64,000 bases of DNA from Anaerolineae bacterium (GTDB lineage Bacteria; Chloroflexota; Anaerolineae; 4572-78; J111), in assembly GCA_022071955.1 (NCBI GenBank), contig JAJVIM010000003.1, positions 434,001 to 498,000 of the forward strand. Reading direction: 5' to 3'. This document shows, piece after piece, positions 24,283 through 31,570 of the stretch. Numbering within the stretch: the first letter of the stretch is position 1; each line of letters begins with the position of its first letter. The notes under the pieces were generated by a model. The model made no database searches and had not been told where the DNA came from. It saw only the letters and a program-made list of their open reading frames with translations. The translations under genes and the position numbers were made by a program.

Positions 24283-27084
24283 CTATCGCGCCTGCTCCCA
24301 GGTGGGGAACCGTTCATCGGAGGGGGTAGCGGTGATCTGCGTCCAGCGTTCCGGCGGAACTTCGGCCAGCACACCGTTAGGCAGCGGCAGCGTGTAAACA
24401 TCAAAATTGCCGCCGGCGTTGGCCACAAAAGCGATGGTTGTGCCATCGGGCGACCAAACGGGGTCGCGCTCGTCGCCGGGGGCGGCGGTGAGGCGCACCG
24501 GCTGCCCGCCGCCGGCACTGACCACGTACAAATTCCAGTTGCCGTCGCGGTTGGAGGCAAACACCAGCGAGCGCCCGTCCGGCGACCAGGCCGCGGGCCA
24601 ATCGTCGCCGGCGTTGTTGGTGAGCCGCTGCGGGCTGCTGCCATCGGCGTTCATCACGTAAAGTTCCACGTTGCCGTCCCGGTCCGACACAAAGGCAATC
24701 CGGCGGCCATCCGGCGACCAAACAGGCCACTCGTCAAACCCCAGGCTGTTGGTGAGCTGGGTCACGCCGCTGCCATCGGCATTCATCACAAAAATATTAA
24801 AACTGCCGGTCCGGTTGGAGCTGAACACAATCTGCCGGCCATCCGGCGACCAATCCGGCTGCAAATCATCGCCGGGGCTGCGGCTGAGGTTGGACTCTGC
24901 GCCATCGGCATCCACCACAAAAATATCGCGCTGGTTAGCCTGCTGGCTGGCGAATGCGAGCTGCCCGCCCACCGACCGGCTGACCCGGCTGTTGCTGCCG
25001 GGCGGTACCGGCAGCGTGGTACCGGGGTTGGCAGAAACAACAAAAACCGGCGCTGGTGTCGGTGCCGATAATGTGACGGTAGGGGCGGTTGTCGCTGTGG
25101 GCGATGGCGTTGCCGTTGGCGCAGTTGTGGCCGTGGGTGGCTCCGCCGTGGCTGAGGGCGACGCCAGCGACACCACCGCTGCGGTTGGCGTTGGCGGCAG
25201 CGGGGTGGCTGTGGGCGCGGGCGGGCTGGTTGGTGACGACGTTGGCGGCGGCAGCGTCGGGCTGGATTCGGGCGAAACAGCCGGCGTGGGCAGGGTGATC
25301 ATCACCGGGGCCAGAGTCGGCAGTTCGGTAGCGGCTGCCTCAGATTGCAGCGCCGCCGGCAAATTACCGCTGAGGTAATTAACTGCCGCAATAGACGCCA
25401 CAATCAACAGCACCACAAAGAGCAGCCCCAACAGAATAAAACCAAATCGCTGAATGTATTTGGGCTGATAGCGATGAATCGGTTGGGCGGCCCGCACCGG
25501 CCGCGGCGAGCTAACTGCCGGCGGCGTTAGCCGTTGGGTAATGTTGGGATTAAGCGGATCGGTTTTGGCCGGAATTGCCGGCGCGGTTGCCGGGCGACTG
25601 GCCGCAGGCGGAAAAATGGCCGTCGCACCGTCGTCAACTTTGCGAGCCGGTGCGGCCAATTTTGGCTGCGCCGGAGCCAGATTGGACATTCGCACTGTTG
25701 TTTTGCCCCCTGAACTGGTTGCCGGCGTATAGTGTCGCTGCGCCGCGCCCAGCGGCAGGGCCACGTAAAAAGTGGAACCAACGCCCGGCACGCTCGAAAC
25801 CCACATCCGGCCGCCGTGCAGTTCAACCAGGCGTTTACTGATGGCCAGCCCCAACCCCGGTCCCTGCCGTCCGCGGGCGGTGCGCTCGCTGACCCGGCCA
25901 AATTTCTCAAAAACAAGGCCAACTTCATCACTGGACATACCGATGCCGGTATCAGACACAAACAGCACCAATTGCCCCTGGTCAACTTCGGCCCGGATTT
26001 CAACCACGCCATGATCGGTAAATTTGATGGCGTTAGACACCAGTTGCAGCAACACCTGCCGCAGCCGCGCCGGGTCGGCGGTAATGGGCGACAGGTTTTC
26101 GGCAACGTGCTGGCGAATCTGGATTTTCTTTTCGCGAGCCAGCCCGCGCGCCGTGCCGGTGACATCGCCCACCAATTGAGCTACATCAACCTGCTCCAGC
26201 GATAGCTCAAACTCGTCGCGCTCAATCAGCGCCATCTCTTCTAAATTGATCACCAACGTTTTGAGGTGGTGCAATTTTTGCCAGGCCAGCTCCACGGTTT
26301 CGGCGTGACCGTTGAGCGTGGGCATTTCGCTGATTTTTTCAATGGATTGCTCAAGGGTAGAGATCGACTGGTTGAGTTCGGTGATGGTGCCCTGCACCAG
26401 CGCCAGCAGTTGGTTGTTCTCCCGCGCCACGGTGGATTGGAGTTGAGCCGCCGCACTTCGCACCGACTCCAGCTCTTTGTGCAGTTGCACCGCCTGCGTC
26501 TGCAAAATTTCCAGCCGGTTAAGGCTCTGCATCAATTCCAGCGCCCGTTGGCGGAGCAGGGTTCGGTTTTCTACCAGCCGGTTGCCCAGCAACAACAGAT
26601 TGCGCTTGTTGTGCGCCGCCAGCAAAGCCACCAGCAGCATCACCCCCAACGCCGGCATAGCCAGCGCGATGGACATCAGTGAGAGCTGTCCGGTTAAGTA
26701 CAGCAAAACAAAAGCCAGCGCCACCACGCCCGCGGCAACCAGCAACGTGGCAAACGGGCTGAGCAACAAACCGGCAATAATCACAATGGGAATGAAAAAA
26801 TAGGGGGCGATGGTGCTGGTAATTTCGGAGCGAAAGATAACGGCCACAACTACGCCGATCAACTCCAACACCAGCACATACGAGGCTGCAACCAGGCGAC
26901 CCGCCAGCCGAATAATGTAGGCAATAATGGCCATCAGCAACACACTGCCGCACAACGCAAACCACGGCGAAGCCGCGCCGCTGGTAAAAAATACGGCGAC
27001 GCCGGCAAACACACTCAATGCCGCAATCCCCAACACAATGCGGTCAAACGTTTCTTTGTAAATCTGCAAAATTTCGTCGTTCAT
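24283..27084 (-). CDS. Membrane histidine-kinase-like protein fused to an external TolB/PD40 beta-propeller
   Basis: The 933-residue product has N-terminal TM helices (about 15-160), a coiled coil (about 165-245), a HATPase domain and a Pro-rich linker. A further TM helix (FGFILLGLLFVVLLIVASI), a Pro/Thr linker and at least five PD40 repeats (WSPDGRQIVFSSNRTGSFNI type) follow. HATPase boxes are intact: LVSNAIKFTDHG, SDTGIGMS, VFEKFGR, GPGLGLAISKRL. The H-box is not: where SHELRTPL is expected the sequence reads VQGTITELNQSI, with no phosphoacceptor His. The propeller should lie outside the cell. No regulator gene is adjacent. Confidence 0.88.
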   Translation of the reverse strand: MNDEILQIYKETFDRIVLGIAALSVFAGVAVFFTSGAASPWFALCGSVLLMAIIAYIIRLAGRLVAASYVLVLELIGVVVAVIFRSEITSTIAPYFFIPIVIIAGLLLSPFATLLVAAGVVALAFVLLYLTGQLSLMSIALAMPALGVMLLVALLAAHNKRNLLLLGNRLVENRTLLRQRALELMQSLNRLEILQTQAVQLHKELESVRSAAAQLQSTVARENNQLLALVQGTITELNQSISTLEQSIEKISEMPTLNGHAETVELAWQKLHHLKTLVINLEEMALIERDEFELSLEQVDVAQLVGDVTGTARGLAREKKIQIRQHVAENLSPITADPARLRQVLLQLVSNAIKFTDHGVVEIRAEVDQGQLVLFVSDTGIGMSSDEVGLVFEKFGRVSERTARGRQGPGLGLAISKRLVELHGGRMWVSSVPGVGSTFYVALPLGAAQRHYTPATSSGGKTTVRMSNLAPAQPKLAAPARKVDDGATAIFPPAASRPATAPAIPAKTDPLNPNITQRLTPPAVSSPRPVRAAQPIHRYQPKYIQRFGFILLGLLFVVLLIVASIAAVNYLSGNLPAALQSEAAATELPTLAPVMITLPTPAVSPESSPTLPPPTSSPTSPPAPTATPLPPTPTAAVVSLASPSATAEPPTATTAPTATPSPTATTAPTVTLSAPTPAPVFVVSANPGTTLPVPPGSNSRVSRSVGGQLAFASQQANQRDIFVVDADGAESNLSRSPGDDLQPDWSPDGRQIVFSSNRTGSFNIFVMNADGSGVTQLTNSLGFDEWPVWSPDGRRIAFVSDRDGNVELYVMNADGSSPQRLTNNAGDDWPAAWSPDGRSLVFASNRDGNWNLYVVSAGGGQPVRLTAAPGDERDPVWSPDGTTIAFVANAGGNFDVYTLPLPNGVLAEVPPERWTQITATPSDERFPTWEQAR

Positions 27085-27225
27085 CTACGGAATCGACTGC
27101 CAACTGGGCGGGCCTGGTTGTTAAAGAACAGCATAATCACCTTAAGATTATCACAATTATTAAAATGTTGGCAATAGTCAAAAGGTGGGGGGTGATCACA
27201 ATAGTGGTAATTTACACAAATGTTC

Positions 27226-27254
27226 TTGACAATAAAATCCAACTCATTTACAAT
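27226..27254 (+). promoter_or_regulatory. Consensus sigma70 promoter of putative small RNA
   Basis: Perfect TTGACA (27226-27231), 17-bp spacer, TACAAT (27249-27254). No plausible ORF with an RBS follows before the terminator at 27320-27353. Confidence 0.75.
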
Positions 27255-27260
27255 GTGGCG

Positions 27261-27353
27261 CGGTTGGCACAGAAGCCTGCACCGGTCGCATCGCTTGCGG
27301 CAACACCCAAGGCAAACGCAAAAGGCTTCGCACCCAGTGTGAAGCCTTTTTTT
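27261..27353 (+). ncRNA. Putative ~90-nt small RNA
   Basis: A transcript from the promoter at 27226-27254 would start near 27261 and end at the terminator at 27353. Internal pairing includes a CGCA/TGCG hairpin near 27287-27300. The sequence was compared mentally with SRP, 6S, fluoride, TPP, c-di-GMP and glycine motifs without a match. It could be an sRNA or an attenuated leader for hppA, though hppA has its own promoter further on. Confidence 0.45.
27320..27353 (+). terminator. Rho-independent terminator of the putative sRNA
   Basis: AAAAGGCTTCGCAC pairs with GTGTGAAGCCTTTT, loop CCA, and the run of seven Ts ends at 27353. Confidence 0.85.
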
Positions 27354-27424
27354 GTGGCACATCGATTAGACTGCCTCACCTGCCACCAACTTCGTGAGGC
27401 AAATCCCCAAAAAGTACCAAAAAA

Positions 27425-27460
27425 GTGACGATTGTCCATCCACAAGATGACATCTGTCAC
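27425..27460 (+). promoter_or_regulatory. Tandem CRP-like boxes upstream of hppA
   Basis: GTGACGATTGTCCA (27425-27438) and ATGACATCTGTCAC (27447-27460) lie exactly 22 bp apart, two helical turns, just upstream of the hppA promoter. Confidence 0.55.
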
Positions 27461-27467
27461 TACTCAT

Positions 27468-27496
27468 TTGGGCTACTTCTGGATTATCCTTATAGA
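27468..27496 (+). promoter_or_regulatory. hppA promoter
   Basis: TTGGGC (27468-27473), 17-bp spacer, TATAGA (27491-27496). The CRP-like boxes end 7 bp upstream of the -35. Confidence 0.5.
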
Positions 27497-27560
27497 GATT
27501 GCCACAGAGTCTTTTACTGAGTCCGGTCCCAATCTAATAATCAAAATAAGGAGTAACTTT

Positions 27561-29882
27561 ATGGCACGTGTTGGACTTGTTTTAACCCTGATCATTACTG
27601 CATTAGCTGCTGCGCCAACGGCACTGGCAGCACCACTGGCCCAGGGAGCAGCCCGGCCGGCTTTGCCGTTGTTGTGGTGGCTGATGCCGTTGGGATCTAT
27701 TGTAGCGCTGGTTGTGGCCTACTCCCTGTATCGCTCGGTAGTGAGCCGCGACGAAGGCACAGACGTGATGCGCGAGATTGCCCAGGCAGTCAGAGAAGGG
27801 GCAATGGCCTATCTGGCTCGACAGTACCGGATAGTTGCAATTGTTTTTGCCGTGCTGTTTGTGATTTTGCTGGTTATGAGTTTTGCCGGACTGCAAAGTT
27901 TTATTGTGCCATTTGCTTTTATCACCGGTGGACTCTTCTCGGCGATTTGCGGCTTCATCGGTATGAAAACCGCCACCAACGCCTCGGCGCGCACGGCCAA
28001 CGCCGCCCGCCAAAGCCTGAACGACGGCCTGCAAGTAGCGTTCCGGGCCGGCGCGGTGATGGGGCTGTCTGTGGTTGGGTTTGCTCTGCTCGATACCAGC
28101 CTGTGGTTTTTGTTCCTCTACTACGGCACGTCGCTTGACCTGGCCCACATCAGCGTGGTTCTGTTAAGCGCGGCGATGGGCGCTTCAACCCAGGCCCTGT
28201 TTGCCCGCGTGGGCGGCGGTATTTACACCAAAGCCGCCGACGTTGGTGCTGACCTGGTCGGCAAGGTAGAAGCCGGCATCCCCGAAGACGACCCGCGCAA
28301 CCCGGCCACCATCGCCGATAACGTGGGCGACAACGTCGGCGACGTAGCCGGCATGGGTGCCGACCTGTACGAGTCCTACGTCGGTTCAATCCGCGCGGCC
28401 ATCGCGCTGGGGGTATCGGCGGTAGCCACGGCTGCGGCTAACATCCCCGGCTATCTGGCCGGCCGGACAGTTGAAAACATGCAAGTGCAATTTCTTACCG
28501 CGCCGGTCGCCATTGCCGGGGTTGGTGTAATTTTGTCGATTGTCGGCATTTATCTGGTTCGCACCAAAGAAAACGCCACTATGGGCGATTTGATGGGCGC
28601 GCTCACCCGCAGTATCACCATCAGTTCCATTCTGATTGCAATTGCCGCTATTCCCATCATTCTTATGCTGGGGTTACCCTGGACATACATCATTGCCATT
28701 GTCACCGGGCTGGTGGTGGGTGAAGTGATTGGCCGCGCCACCGAGTATTACACTTCCGATGAGCATGCGCCCACAATGGGCATTGCCAACCAGGGTGAAA
28801 CCGGGCCGGCAACCGTGATTATCGCCGGGTTGGCCGTGGGTATGCGCTCCACCGGGCTGCCGGTTTTGGCCGTTGCCGCCGGCATCGCCTTTAGCTTTTA
28901 CCTGGCCGGCGGCACCACCAGCACCCTGCTGGGGCTGTACGGCGTGGCGCTGGCCGCCACCAGTATGCTCTCTACCCTGGGCCTGACCCTGGCCACCGAC
29001 GCCTACGGCCCCATTGCCGATAACGCCGGCGGCAACGCCGAAATGGCTCACTTGCCCGCCGAAGTCCGGGAACGCACCGACCAACTCGATGCGGTGGGTA
29101 ACACCACCGCCGCCACCGGCAAAGGTTTTGCCATTGGTTCGGCGGCGTTAACAGCGCTGGCGCTGCTGGCTTCTTACCTGGAACAAATCCGGGCCAGCCT
29201 GGGCCTGGCCGGCTACGAAGTTCTGCCCGGCAGTGTGACCCCGGTGGCCAATATGACTCTGACCGATTTTTCCAACTGGTACAACGTTAACCTGTTGAAC
29301 CCGGCCGTGTTGATTGGCTTTTTTGCCGGGGCGATGACCGTCTTCTTCTTCTCGGCGATGACGATGGAAGCTGTGGGCCGGGCCGCCGGCGCGATGGTGC
29401 AGGAAGTGCGTCGCCAGTTCCGCGAAAACCCCGGTATCCTCAAAGGCGAAACCAAACCGGATTACGCCCTGTGCGTGCAGATCAGCACCGCCGGCGCTCA
29501 AAAAGAAATGGTTGCACCGTCGACGCTGTCCATTGCCGTGCCGGTGATTGTTGGCGTACTGTTTGGCGTGGCCGGGGTGCTGGGCTTGCTGGCCGGCGGG
29601 CTGGTAACCGGCTTTGTGATGGCGGTGATGATGGCCAACTCCGGCGGGGCCTGGGACAACGCCAAAAAGCACATCGAAAAAGGCGCGCACGGAGGCAAAG
29701 GCTCACCCTCGCACAAAGCGACTGTGGTTGGCGATACCGTTGGCGACCCGTTCAAAGATACCACCGGCCCGTCGCTCAACATCCTCATCAAATTGATGTC
29801 GATGGTCTCCATTGTGTTTGCCGGGTTAACCGTAGCTATGGACCACGGCCTGGGGCTGCTCGGTCTGTTGCTGGGCATGTAG
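27561..29882 (+). CDS. hppA: Membrane-bound ion-translocating pyrophosphatase
   Basis: ATG 27561 with AAGGAG upstream gives 773 residues; the longer frame from 27432 has no RBS. The many TM helices enclose the pyrophosphate/Mg site GGGIYTKAADVGADLVGKVE followed by IPEDDPRNPATIADNVGDNV. A second acidic cluster, DAYGPIADNAGGNAEM, and C-terminal GAWDNAKKHIEKG are also present. NTTAATGKGFAI has Ala where K+-independent enzymes have Lys, so the K+-dependent class is expected; H+ versus Na+ transport is not decided. It couples PPi hydrolysis to ion export. The N-terminus (ALAAAPTALAAP) is signal-peptide-like. Confidence 0.97.
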   Translation: MARVGLVLTLIITALAAAPTALAAPLAQGAARPALPLLWWLMPLGSIVALVVAYSLYRSVVSRDEGTDVMREIAQAVREGAMAYLARQYRIVAIVFAVLFVILLVMSFAGLQSFIVPFAFITGGLFSAICGFIGMKTATNASARTANAARQSLNDGLQVAFRAGAVMGLSVVGFALLDTSLWFLFLYYGTSLDLAHISVVLLSAAMGASTQALFARVGGGIYTKAADVGADLVGKVEAGIPEDDPRNPATIADNVGDNVGDVAGMGADLYESYVGSIRAAIALGVSAVATAAANIPGYLAGRTVENMQVQFLTAPVAIAGVGVILSIVGIYLVRTKENATMGDLMGALTRSITISSILIAIAAIPIILMLGLPWTYIIAIVTGLVVGEVIGRATEYYTSDEHAPTMGIANQGETGPATVIIAGLAVGMRSTGLPVLAVAAGIAFSFYLAGGTTSTLLGLYGVALAATSMLSTLGLTLATDAYGPIADNAGGNAEMAHLPAEVRERTDQLDAVGNTTAATGKGFAIGSAALTALALLASYLEQIRASLGLAGYEVLPGSVTPVANMTLTDFSNWYNVNLLNPAVLIGFFAGAMTVFFFSAMTMEAVGRAAGAMVQEVRRQFRENPGILKGETKPDYALCVQISTAGAQKEMVAPSTLSIAVPVIVGVLFGVAGVLGLLAGGLVTGFVMAVMMANSGGAWDNAKKHIEKGAHGGKGSPSHKATVVGDTVGDPFKDTTGPSLNILIKLMSMVSIVFAGLTVAMDHGLGLLGLLLGM

Positions 29883-29905
29883 TCGCTGTGGATTCACTGT
29901 AATTC

Positions 29906-29937
29906 AAGAGCCGCCGGGCAGCCCGGCGGCTCTTTTT
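29906..29937 (+). terminator. hppA rho-independent terminator
   Basis: AGAGCCGCCGGG / CCCGGCGGCTCT stem with a 3-nt loop, then TTTTATTTT. Confidence 0.92.
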
Positions 29938-29947
29938 ATTTTCCCTC

Positions 29948-29976
29948 TTGACAATTATTACCAAATTTGATATAGT
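29948..29976 (+). promoter_or_regulatory. Perfect-consensus promoter of radical SAM gene
   Basis: TTGACA (29948-29953), 17-bp spacer, TATAGT (29971-29976). An operator-like palindrome overlaps the -10. Confidence 0.8.
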
Positions 29977-30053
29977 GTGATTATTACACTAACTAAATTA
30001 ACCGCAATATTGCGGTTAATTTTTTCAATTTGCTTATTGTGTTTTTTACACTA
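29973..30053 (+). promoter_or_regulatory. Two copies of a 19-bp operator flanking a palindromic hairpin
   Basis: Copy 1 (29973-29991) and copy 2 (30035-30053) match at 16 of 19 positions, sharing TA-TGTG-TT-TTACACTA. Copy 1 overlaps the -10 and copy 2 lies just before the RBS. Between them a perfect 22-bp palindrome (29999-30020, TTAACCGCAAT and its complement) is followed by TTTTTT, so it may also be an attenuator. Confidence 0.65.
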
Positions 30054-30070
30054 TTACAGGAGAAATTCAG

Positions 30071-31537
30071 ATGGACTGGAATTCACTCGCCCCGGAAGAT
30101 TGTGTCACCATCGCCCCGCAGGTTGCGTTTGAGGCCGGGCTGCGCCACCACCATATCGCCAACACCGCTTACCCCATCAACCACAACTGGACGATGAACG
30201 CCTACCGCGTGCGTCGCAGCGATTTTGAGGCCATCACTGCCGCCGCCTGGCAGGCTGTGCCGACACTGGGCCTGTACGTGCATATCCCCTTTTGCCAGGC
30301 GCGCTGCAACTTTTGCGAGTACACCGTCATCAATCCGGCCGATAACGCCCGCGCCGAGGACGGCTATTTTGAGCTGCTGTTGCGCGAAATGGACCTCTAC
30401 CGCCGGCTGCTGGACACGCCAGACAAAACGCTGACCGGCTTTGATATTGGCGGCGGCACCCCGGCGCTGGCCAAAACCCAACACATCGAGGCCGTCATCC
30501 GCGCCGCCAAATCGATGTTCCGCTGGCAGCCGGGGCTGGAGATCAGCATCGAAACCACGCCGCTCATCGCCGCCGGCCAGCCGGAAAAAATCGCCGCCTT
30601 TTATCAAATGGGCATTCGCCGCATCAGCATGGGCGTGCAGGTGACGCAACTCAGCCTGGCCCAAAAATTGGGCCGCCAGTACAAAGGCTTTGCTAACCTG
30701 CGCCAGGCGGTGGCCAATATTCGCGCCGCCGGTTTTCAAAAATTCAACATCGATCTGATGTACGGCTTTGCCGGCCAATCGGTGGGTGACTGGCAGGACA
30801 GCCTGCGCAAAGCCATCGAACTGGAGGCCGACTATATCACCCTGTACCAGATGCGCTACAAAGGCACCGGCTTGCAGGCGCAGGCCAACGAGGTGTCGCT
30901 GGCAACCATCAACCAGATGAAAACCGTGGCCCGGCAAATTTTGCTGCAGGCCGGTTACGAGGCCAACCCCGGTAAAAATACTTTTTCGCGGCTGCCCGGC
31001 GACCCCGGCACCAGCGATTATCTGACCCGCCGGGTGGTGCGCGGCGAGCCGTATTTGGGGCTGGGGCTGGGCGCGCAGTCGTTTACCAGCCACACGCTGG
31101 CCTACAATCGCGGAGCCGGCCCCAAACGCATCGAACCATACGCCGACGTACTTCAGGCCGGGCGGCTGCCGCTGCAAGACCTGTACTACCTGTCGCGGCC
31201 GGCCAGTATGGCCAAAATGATTGCCGTCTCGTTTTACTTTGGCGAGGTCAACCTGGTTCATTTCCGGGAAAAATACGGCGTGGCGCTGGAGGAGCAGTTT
31301 GCCGCCGAGGTTCGGTTTGCGCTGGCCGAGGGGCTGCTGGCCTATCGCGGTAACTGCCTGAGCCTGACCGAGCGCGGGGGCAAACAGGCCAACGGAGTCA
31401 TCGCCCTGTTTTATGCGCCGGCGGTTAAACGCCACCTGCTGCAACGCCCGGTTGATGTGAACATCCAGCTATCGGCCCAAATCCAGCGCGCGCTGCGCCG
31501 GCAGGGGGAGGGACAAAGGGTGACAGGTGAAGGGTGA
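30071..31537 (+). CDS. HemN/HemW-like radical SAM protein
   Basis: The 488-residue product has the HemN-type radical SAM motif at about residues 75-90 (LYVHIPFCQARCNFCEY, CxxxCxxC). It also has a glycine-rich GFDIGGGTPAL, SIETTP, RISMGVQ and a HemN-like C-terminal region. It should bind a [4Fe-4S] cluster and SAM. HemN-like paralogues include coproporphyrinogen oxidases, heme chaperones and methyltransferases, and the exact reaction is unclear. ACAGGAG precedes ATG 30071. Unusually dense regulatory sequence lies directly upstream. The last codons (GQRVTGEG) run into GTGAAGG-type tandem repeats. Confidence 0.85.
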   Translation: MDWNSLAPEDCVTIAPQVAFEAGLRHHHIANTAYPINHNWTMNAYRVRRSDFEAITAAAWQAVPTLGLYVHIPFCQARCNFCEYTVINPADNARAEDGYFELLLREMDLYRRLLDTPDKTLTGFDIGGGTPALAKTQHIEAVIRAAKSMFRWQPGLEISIETTPLIAAGQPEKIAAFYQMGIRRISMGVQVTQLSLAQKLGRQYKGFANLRQAVANIRAAGFQKFNIDLMYGFAGQSVGDWQDSLRKAIELEADYITLYQMRYKGTGLQAQANEVSLATINQMKTVARQILLQAGYEANPGKNTFSRLPGDPGTSDYLTRRVVRGEPYLGLGLGAQSFTSHTLAYNRGAGPKRIEPYADVLQAGRLPLQDLYYLSRPASMAKMIAVSFYFGEVNLVHFREKYGVALEEQFAAEVRFALAEGLLAYRGNCLSLTERGGKQANGVIALFYAPAVKRHLLQRPVDVNIQLSAQIQRALRRQGEGQRVTGEG

Positions 31538-31570
31538 AGGGTGAAGGACGAATGACGAATGACCAATGAC

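Noticed and set aside
27261..27353. Known riboswitch (fluoride, TPP, c-di-GMP, glycine)
   Set aside because: No conserved core of these classes could be matched; kept only as a putative sRNA.
27018..27428. 136-residue plus-strand ORF
   Set aside because: Overlaps the kinase gene start and runs through a promoter and terminator; no RBS or coding character.
29973..30053. CRP-type box
   Set aside because: The palindrome is TAGTGT/ACACTA with 7-bp centre, not GTGA-N6-TCAC; treated as a different operator.
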